From the NCBI RefSeq assembly GCF_043290135.1, contig NC_134710.1, forward strand, positions 205,002,692 through 205,066,691: a stretch of DNA of 64,000 bases, given 5' to 3'. Source of the stretch: Rhipicephalus microplus. Taxonomy: Eukaryota; Arthropoda; Arachnida; Ixodida; Ixodidae. Under the pieces are notes generated by a model. It ran no database searches. It was not told the origin of the DNA and saw only the letters and a program-made list of their open reading frames with translations. Made by a program: the position numbers and the translations under genes. Position 1 is the first letter of the stretch. The number at the start of each line of letters is the position of its first letter. This document shows positions 59,732 through 64,000 of this stretch, piece after piece.

Positions 59732-61063
59732 TTAGCAGGTGAAGTGCGAGGACTTGGGCATTTCGATGACGGCGCAGTTCTTGCCTCTGGAACTGCGGCG
59801 TTCAGTTTTCCCGGGTGAGGAAGCGGGTCGGGGACGCATTGGGGACAGAGATCGCCTGCGAGGAGACGGCGAGCGGGAAGAGTGAGTCGGAGCTGGGCGC
59901 TGGGGTGACTGAGACCCGGGAAGATTAGTGTAGCCATACTGCGGTGAAGGATAGGGAGCAGGTAGGTGCGTGGGCGGCGGGTCATACGGTAACGGCCAAG
60001 TAGCGTTGTGTTGCGATTGGAAACGACGACGACAATATCGTGCCACGTGTCCCGGAGTACCGCAGGCGTAGCAGATCGGTCGATTGTCAGCAGTGCGCCA
60101 GGAATTGCTGACTCGCGGTGCAGCCCAAGGTGTCGAAAGAGGGGTAGAGTGGGGAGCAACTGCAGGCATGGGTGGCAAAAGCTGCTGGCGGGGTCTGCTG
60201 CGTACCACCTGGGCATAAGTAAGAGGCGCGGCCACGGGCTGCATAGCCGGCGCATGGGGAACAGTCACGGCCACAGGCTGCTGATGGGCAGCGACGGGAA
60301 CAGCCTGAGCTACCTCTTCGGCAATAACGTCGCGGAGTGGTGAGGGCAGACGAAAGGACGGCGGCTGCTGCGTGAAGGGAATCAACGACAGTTGCCGAGC
60401 TACTTCTTCACGCATGAAGTCTTTAATCTCTTGTAGGGTTGGTGCGTGGTCGGGAACGGAAGTGAGACTGGAGAGCGAGTCGGCGTGTGAGGAAAATGGC
60501 CGAGTCAGGGCGCGCTGCTTGTTCAACTCGTTGAAACTTTGACACAAAGTAACAAGTTCCGCAACGGTGGCAGGATTACGGGCGAGGAGCAGCTGATATG
60601 CACCGTCATTTATCCTTTTGAGGATGTGTTGAATCTTCTCCGACTCGGGCATGGTGGTGTTCAGTCGGTTGCAAAGTCCAATGATGTCTTCAATGTAGCT
60701 TGTGAAAGATTCCGTTGGTTTTTGTGCGCGAGTCCGCAAGCGTTGTTCGGCTCTGGACTTGCGGACAGCGGGTCGGCCAAAAACGTCAGCAAACAACGTT
60801 TTGAAGATGGACCACGTCGTAATGTCGTTTTTGTGGTTGTTATACCACATTTCGGCCACGTCAGTGAGGTAAAAGATGACGTTAGTCAATTTGTCCGCGT
60901 CATCCCACTTGTTGTTTGCGCTCACCAGTTCGTAGTTAGCGAACCAGTCTTCCACGTCAGTCTCATCAGCTCCGCTAAAGACTTTGGGCTCTCGCAAACG
61001 AAGAACGCCGGGGTTGCTGGGGGATGGAGTGGAAGAGCCAGGTTGCGCGTTGTTGGTAGCCAT
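59732..61063 (-). CDS. gag: Gypsy-2 gag (capsid and zinc knuckle)
   Basis: 443 residues from the ATG at 61063. The frame remains open upstream to the PBS, but only through a TTG. The capsid region follows [19 protein letters not shown] with [48 protein letters not shown] and [18 protein letters not shown]. Next come an acidic helix ([13 protein letters not shown]), a Pro/Ala linker with [13 protein letters not shown], one CCHC knuckle ([14 protein letters not shown]) and an [12 protein letters not shown] tail. The frame is intact, which is unusual for an isolated fragment. It is the best template in this window for what Gypsy-1 gag has lost. Confidence 0.9.
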   Translation of the reverse strand: MATNNAQPGSSTPSPSNPGVLRLREPKVFSGADETDVEDWFANYELVSANNKWDDADKLTNVIFYLTDVAEMWYNNHKNDITTWSIFKTLFADVFGRPAVRKSRAEQRLRTRAQKPTESFTSYIEDIIGLCNRLNTTMPESEKIQHILKRINDGAYQLLLARNPATVAELVTLCQSFNELNKQRALTRPFSSHADSLSSLTSVPDHAPTLQEIKDFMREEVARQLSLIPFTQQPPSFRLPSPLRDVIAEEVAQAVPVAAHQQPVAVTVPHAPAMQPVAAPLTYAQVVRSRPRQQLLPPMPAVAPHSTPLSTPWAAPRVSNSWRTADNRPICYACGTPGHVARYCRRRFQSQHNATWPLPYDPPPTHLPAPYPSPQYGYTNLPGSQSPQRPAPTHSSRSPSPRRRSLSPMRPRPASSPGKTERRSSRGKNCAVIEMPKSSHFTC

Positions 61064-61144
61064 GATGGTAGGTAGCGTTCGGTTGCGCAGCTCCAGGTTG
61101 AGGCGATGGCGAATGGCAGCACCCAGGTTCAGGCGACGGGGAAT

Positions 61145-61161
61145 GTCAGCACCCTGCACCA
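61145..61161 (-). promoter_or_regulatory. Gypsy-2 primer-binding site
   Basis: TGGTGCAGGGTGCTGAC on the minus strand, two bases inside the LTR. It starts like the Gypsy-1 PBS (TGGTG) but then differs. Confidence 0.65.
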
Positions 61162-61163
61162 AT

Positions 61164-61339
61164 TGAAAAAGGGTTTATTGGCGACTATTGCGACGGTGGT
61201 CCTACGATGAAATACGATCGGGCAAGAGCAACGGTCGAGCAGATGCCGGCGATGATCAGCACGAGCCGAGCGAGCGAAGCCAAGCACCCAGTACCCAAGC
61301 GGTGGCGATGTTGTTTGCCAACGATGCGTTTTCTTCTTC

Positions 61340-61342
<3 letters not shown>
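61164..61342 (-). repeat. Gypsy-2 5' LTR
   Basis: 179 bp with TG...CA ends (TGAAAAAGGG to CTTCTTCACA on plus). No second copy lies in the window, so the borders rest on the PBS position and the TG/CA ends. Confidence 0.75.

Positions 61343-61383
<41 letters not shown>
61343..61383. repeat. (TA)n microsatellite
   Basis: TA run between the LTR and the palindrome. Confidence 0.95.
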
Positions 61384-61390
<7 letters not shown>

Positions 61391-61552
61391 AACACAAGCG
61401 AGTACACGTACGAAAGAGCAATACTTTTATGCCAACGTTTCAGCCGTGGCACGGCCTTCGTCAGGGATTCCCTGACGAAGGCCGTGCCACGGCTGAAACG
61501 TTGGCATAAAAGTATTGCTCTTTCGTACGTGTACTCGCTTGTGTTCTTTATA
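61384..61552. ncRNA. 169-bp palindrome containing hammerhead-ribozyme-like cores on both strands
   Basis: Two 84-base arms that I read as perfect complements meet around a single T at 61468. On plus, 61472-61502 reads CTGACGA, a hairpin with GCCG/CGGC arms (61481-61484 and 61490-61493), then GAAACGTT. By symmetry the minus strand carries the same at 61464-61434. This matches the hammerhead rule CUGANGA-stem II-GAAA with a two-pair AC/GU helix III and U as cleavage base, a minimal form reported in Penelope-like elements. Stem I is weak (CC/GG at the core), so catalysis is unproven. The arms also contain CGTACGTG and CTTGTGTTCTTTATA. No Penelope RT is present. Confidence 0.6.
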
Positions 61553-61578
61553 CGTACCAGACCCCTTGAACTTCCTGC

Positions 61579-61581
<3 letters not shown>

Positions 61582-61636
<55 letters not shown>

Positions 61637-61695
61637 TATATATATATATATCTATTATATCTATATATATATATATATATATATATTATTTATTA

Positions 61696-61757
<62 letters not shown>
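61582..61757. repeat. (TA)n microsatellite, interrupted
   Basis: About 176 bases of TA with a few TAGATA and TTATTTATTATC breaks. Confidence 0.97.
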
Positions 61758-61763
<6 letters not shown>

Positions 61764-61887
61764 CTGAGATGATTTCGTCATCTCTGCTTTTTCGGTCACC
61801 GTCGTGTCTATTTTATGCCGCCGCAAGATTGCTCTCTTTATGCCGTCGCAGTCTGCACTCTTTATGCCATCACAAGATTGCGCTCGT
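61758..61887. repeat. hairpin and triple 25-base tandem repeat
   Basis: AAAAAGCTGAGATGA (61758-61772) pairs with TCATCTCTGCTTTTT (61778-61792) at 14 of 15 positions around a 5-base loop, directly beside the (TA)n. From about 61813 three units beginning TTTATGCC and ending in CTC (24-26 bases each) stand in tandem. Confidence 0.75.
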
Positions 61888-64000
61888 CGCCAGAACCTTG
61901 TCGTCCCGTTTGCTGTCATAACGCTTGCTGATGGTTCCAGTGCCGTGTACGTGTGCAATCTGCTCCCTTGTCCCGCTACCCTATTGCATGGCGAATGTAT
62001 TGGGCATCTTGACGCTTATTATGCCATCTTTCCTTTCGGTGCCCCTTCTGATACGACGCCGATGTCCGTAAGTACTGTCACGGTTGCCACCGCACCCTCA
62101 CTACCTGACGAAGACGTTCTGTTGCGCAGCGTGGACACCATGCTTACGCAAGGCCAGCGCAATCAGCTCGTTCAACTACTTGACCACTTCCGCGCTTCCT
62201 TCGACGACGGACAACTATCTTGGGACGCACGTCAGTTGTTGCTCGCCATATCGTCACTGGTGATGTAAATCCACTTCGTCAGCGCCTCTACCACGTCTCG
62301 CAGGCTGAGCGTGGCGTCATCACTCAACACATCGATGAGATGTTGCAACGTGGTGTCATTCAACACCCACGCAGTCCTTGGGCTTCGCTAGTGGTCCTCG
62401 TGCGAAAAAAGGATGGCCTCATTAGGTTTTGCGTGGATTATCGGTCACTAAACAAGTTCACACGCAAGGATGTTTATCCCCTGCCACGCATTGATGACGC
62501 CTTGCATTGCCTTCAAGGTGCGGAGTTTTTCTCTACACTAGATCTGCCCTCTGGATATTGGCAAGTGCCAATGGCCGAACCAGGCCGTCCAAAAATGGCG
62601 TTTGGGACCCCTGACGGCTTATATTAATTTATTGCAATGCACTTCGGTATTTTCACTGCGCCGGTGACTTTTGAAAGTATGATAGACAGTGTCCTCAGGG
62701 GACTTAAATGGCACATCTGCCTTTGCTATTCGGATGACATAGTTGTATTCTCTGCGAATTTTGAAACTTATTTTTCCCGTCTGGAACAAGTTCTCTAGTG
62801 CCTTACAGTGCCCGGGTTTCAACTGAACTTGAATAATTGTCATTTAGGCACCCGCAAACTCGCGATTCTTGGCCACGTCGTCTCGAAAGAAGGAATATCG
62901 CCAGACCCTGCCAAACTGCGTGGCGTTGCCGAGTACCCAAGCCCACTACCCTAAAGGAGCTCCTTAGCTTCGTAGGCTTGTGCTCATATTTTCGGAGTTT
63001 CATCCGCAATTTTTCCTGTATTATTGCCCCCCTGACTTAGCTTCTTTCCAGTAGCGAGGACCTCTCGGGCTGGAATTCCCATAGCGATGACGCATTCACG
63101 AAGGTGCGCAAGCTGCTCACGTCTCTGCCAGTTCTCCGCCACTTAGATTCCAATGCACCAACTGAAATTCACATGAATGCTAGCGGTGTCGGCCTCGACG
63201 CCATTCTCAATCAACGAAAGAATGGCTGCGTCGAGTACGTTGTCGGCTATGCCAGCCGTACCCTAACGACAGCAAAGTCCAACTATTCCGTCACGGAAAA
63301 AGAGTCCTTGGCTATCATTTGGTTTATAGGAAAATTTCGCACTTACCTTTACGGACGCCAGTTTGATGTTGTCACAGATCCCCATGCCTTATGCTGGCTA
63401 GCGTCCATGAAAGACCCTCTGGCCGCCTCGCTCGTTGGGCTTTACGCCTTCTGGAATTCGACGTCCGTGTTGTTTATCAATCAGGACGCAGACGTTCAGA
63501 CGCCGATGCCCTATCCCGTTCTCCACTGCCTCCTGGCCTTGCCTGCTTACCAACTGCTATCTGTGATTCGTCATCGTTGAACATGACTGGCATGCCAGCC
63601 GAGCAGTGCTAGGACCCTTAGATCAATTCTCTGCTGGACGTCCTCTCTCACAGTTCGTCAGAATCGACTTTATGCTCTCTCTCGCATCAAGCAAGACACT
63701 TTGCTTTCCGGCAAGGCTTGTTGTATTGCCGCTGTTAGCTAACGAATGACCGTAGGTGGCTCCTTGTCATCCCCCGTCATTTACGCTCGGACATCAGCGC
63801 TGCCTTTCACGATGACCCCCAGTGTGGCCACGCTGGACTCTGGAGTATTCAATACTTACTCTCGCCTTCGTCTAAGATACTACTGGCGGGGCATGTATAG
63901 ACACGTTCGCCAGTACGTTCGGTCATGTGCCACGTGTCAGCGTCGCAAGACGCCTTCTCACAGCACTGCTGGCTTTTGCAAGCTTTAACCTGCTCGGCGA
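61884..64000 (+). pseudogene. decayed Gypsy pol running off the window
   Basis: Plus strand, opposite to Gypsy-2 gag. Parts in order: the region between protease and RT ([21 protein letters not shown]) from 61884; RT from about 62330 (SPWASLVVLVRKKDG, FCVDYRSLNK, FSTLDLPSGYWQVP); a stop at 62625; and a catalytic loop reading YSDD near 62727 instead of YLDD. RNase H near 63150-63480 has [10 protein letters not shown] in place of [10 protein letters not shown], so the first catalytic Asp is gone. A frameshift near 63420 precedes [10 protein letters not shown] and [11 protein letters not shown]. The integrase zinc region ([22 protein letters not shown]) lies near 63880. No protease DTG is seen. 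It is clearly inactive and continues beyond 64000. Confidence 0.9.

Noticed and set aside
59732..64000. One continuous Gypsy element from gag to pol
   Set aside because: Gag and pol lie on opposite strands and are separated by a palindrome and TA tracts.

Overview
The window reads as nuclear DNA of a hard tick (Ixodidae). The clearest evidence is about a dozen full or broken copies of a tRNA-headed SINE matching the tick Ruka family. Alongside these are Gypsy, BEL/Pao, I-like and RTE retroelements and very many (TA)n, (GATA)n and similar microsatellites. I found no host protein-coding gene, genuine tRNA, rRNA gene or CRISPR array. Almost everything that can be named is mobile or derived from mobile DNA. 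The genus cannot be read from this window.

Layout. 1-16.3 kb: mostly unannotatable DNA with SINE fragments, including Ruka nested in an inverted pair of a second SINE (called SINE-B here). 16.4-23.2 kb: SINE-B copies, (TA)n tracts and one young Gypsy element (Gypsy-1, 16831-21542) with apparently identical 162-bp LTRs and an uninterrupted pol, but a gag lacking its capsid region. 23.2-24.7 kb: decayed Gypsy gag with a PBS and LTR stub. 25.1-30.3 kb: a very old I-like LINE on the minus strand, broken by Ruka copies. 30.3-40.3 kb: largely unassigned, with two hammerhead-ribozyme-like motifs (30.5 and 34.3 kb). 40.4-47.0 kb: a decayed Gypsy gag split by a nearly complete BEL/Pao element (40985-46750) with a perfect 5-bp target duplication. 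47.2-50.5 kb: Ruka and unassigned DNA. 50.5-55.9 kb: plus-strand LINE with gag-like ORF1, AP endonuclease, RT and RNase H, broken by frameshifts and stops. 56.2-58.0 kb: compound microsatellite and a 5'-truncated RTE-type LINE. 59.3-59.5 kb: a foldback MITE-like element carrying a Ruka tail. 59.6-64.0 kb: a Gypsy LTR plus open gag on the minus strand, then a 169-bp palindrome with a hammerhead-like core between (TA)n tracts, then a decayed Gypsy pol on the plus strand running off the window.

How the parts relate. The window is a layered record of insertions. Ruka is inserted into SINE-B, into the old LINE and into the MITE. BEL is inserted into Gypsy, and Gypsy-1 into a (TA)n tract. (TA)n tracts sit at many of the element junctions. 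The most unusual signal is the set of hammerhead-like hairpins (21.8, 30.5, 34.3 and 61.5 kb), three of them flanked by (TA)n. Hammerhead motifs of this minimal type are known from Penelope-like retroelements.
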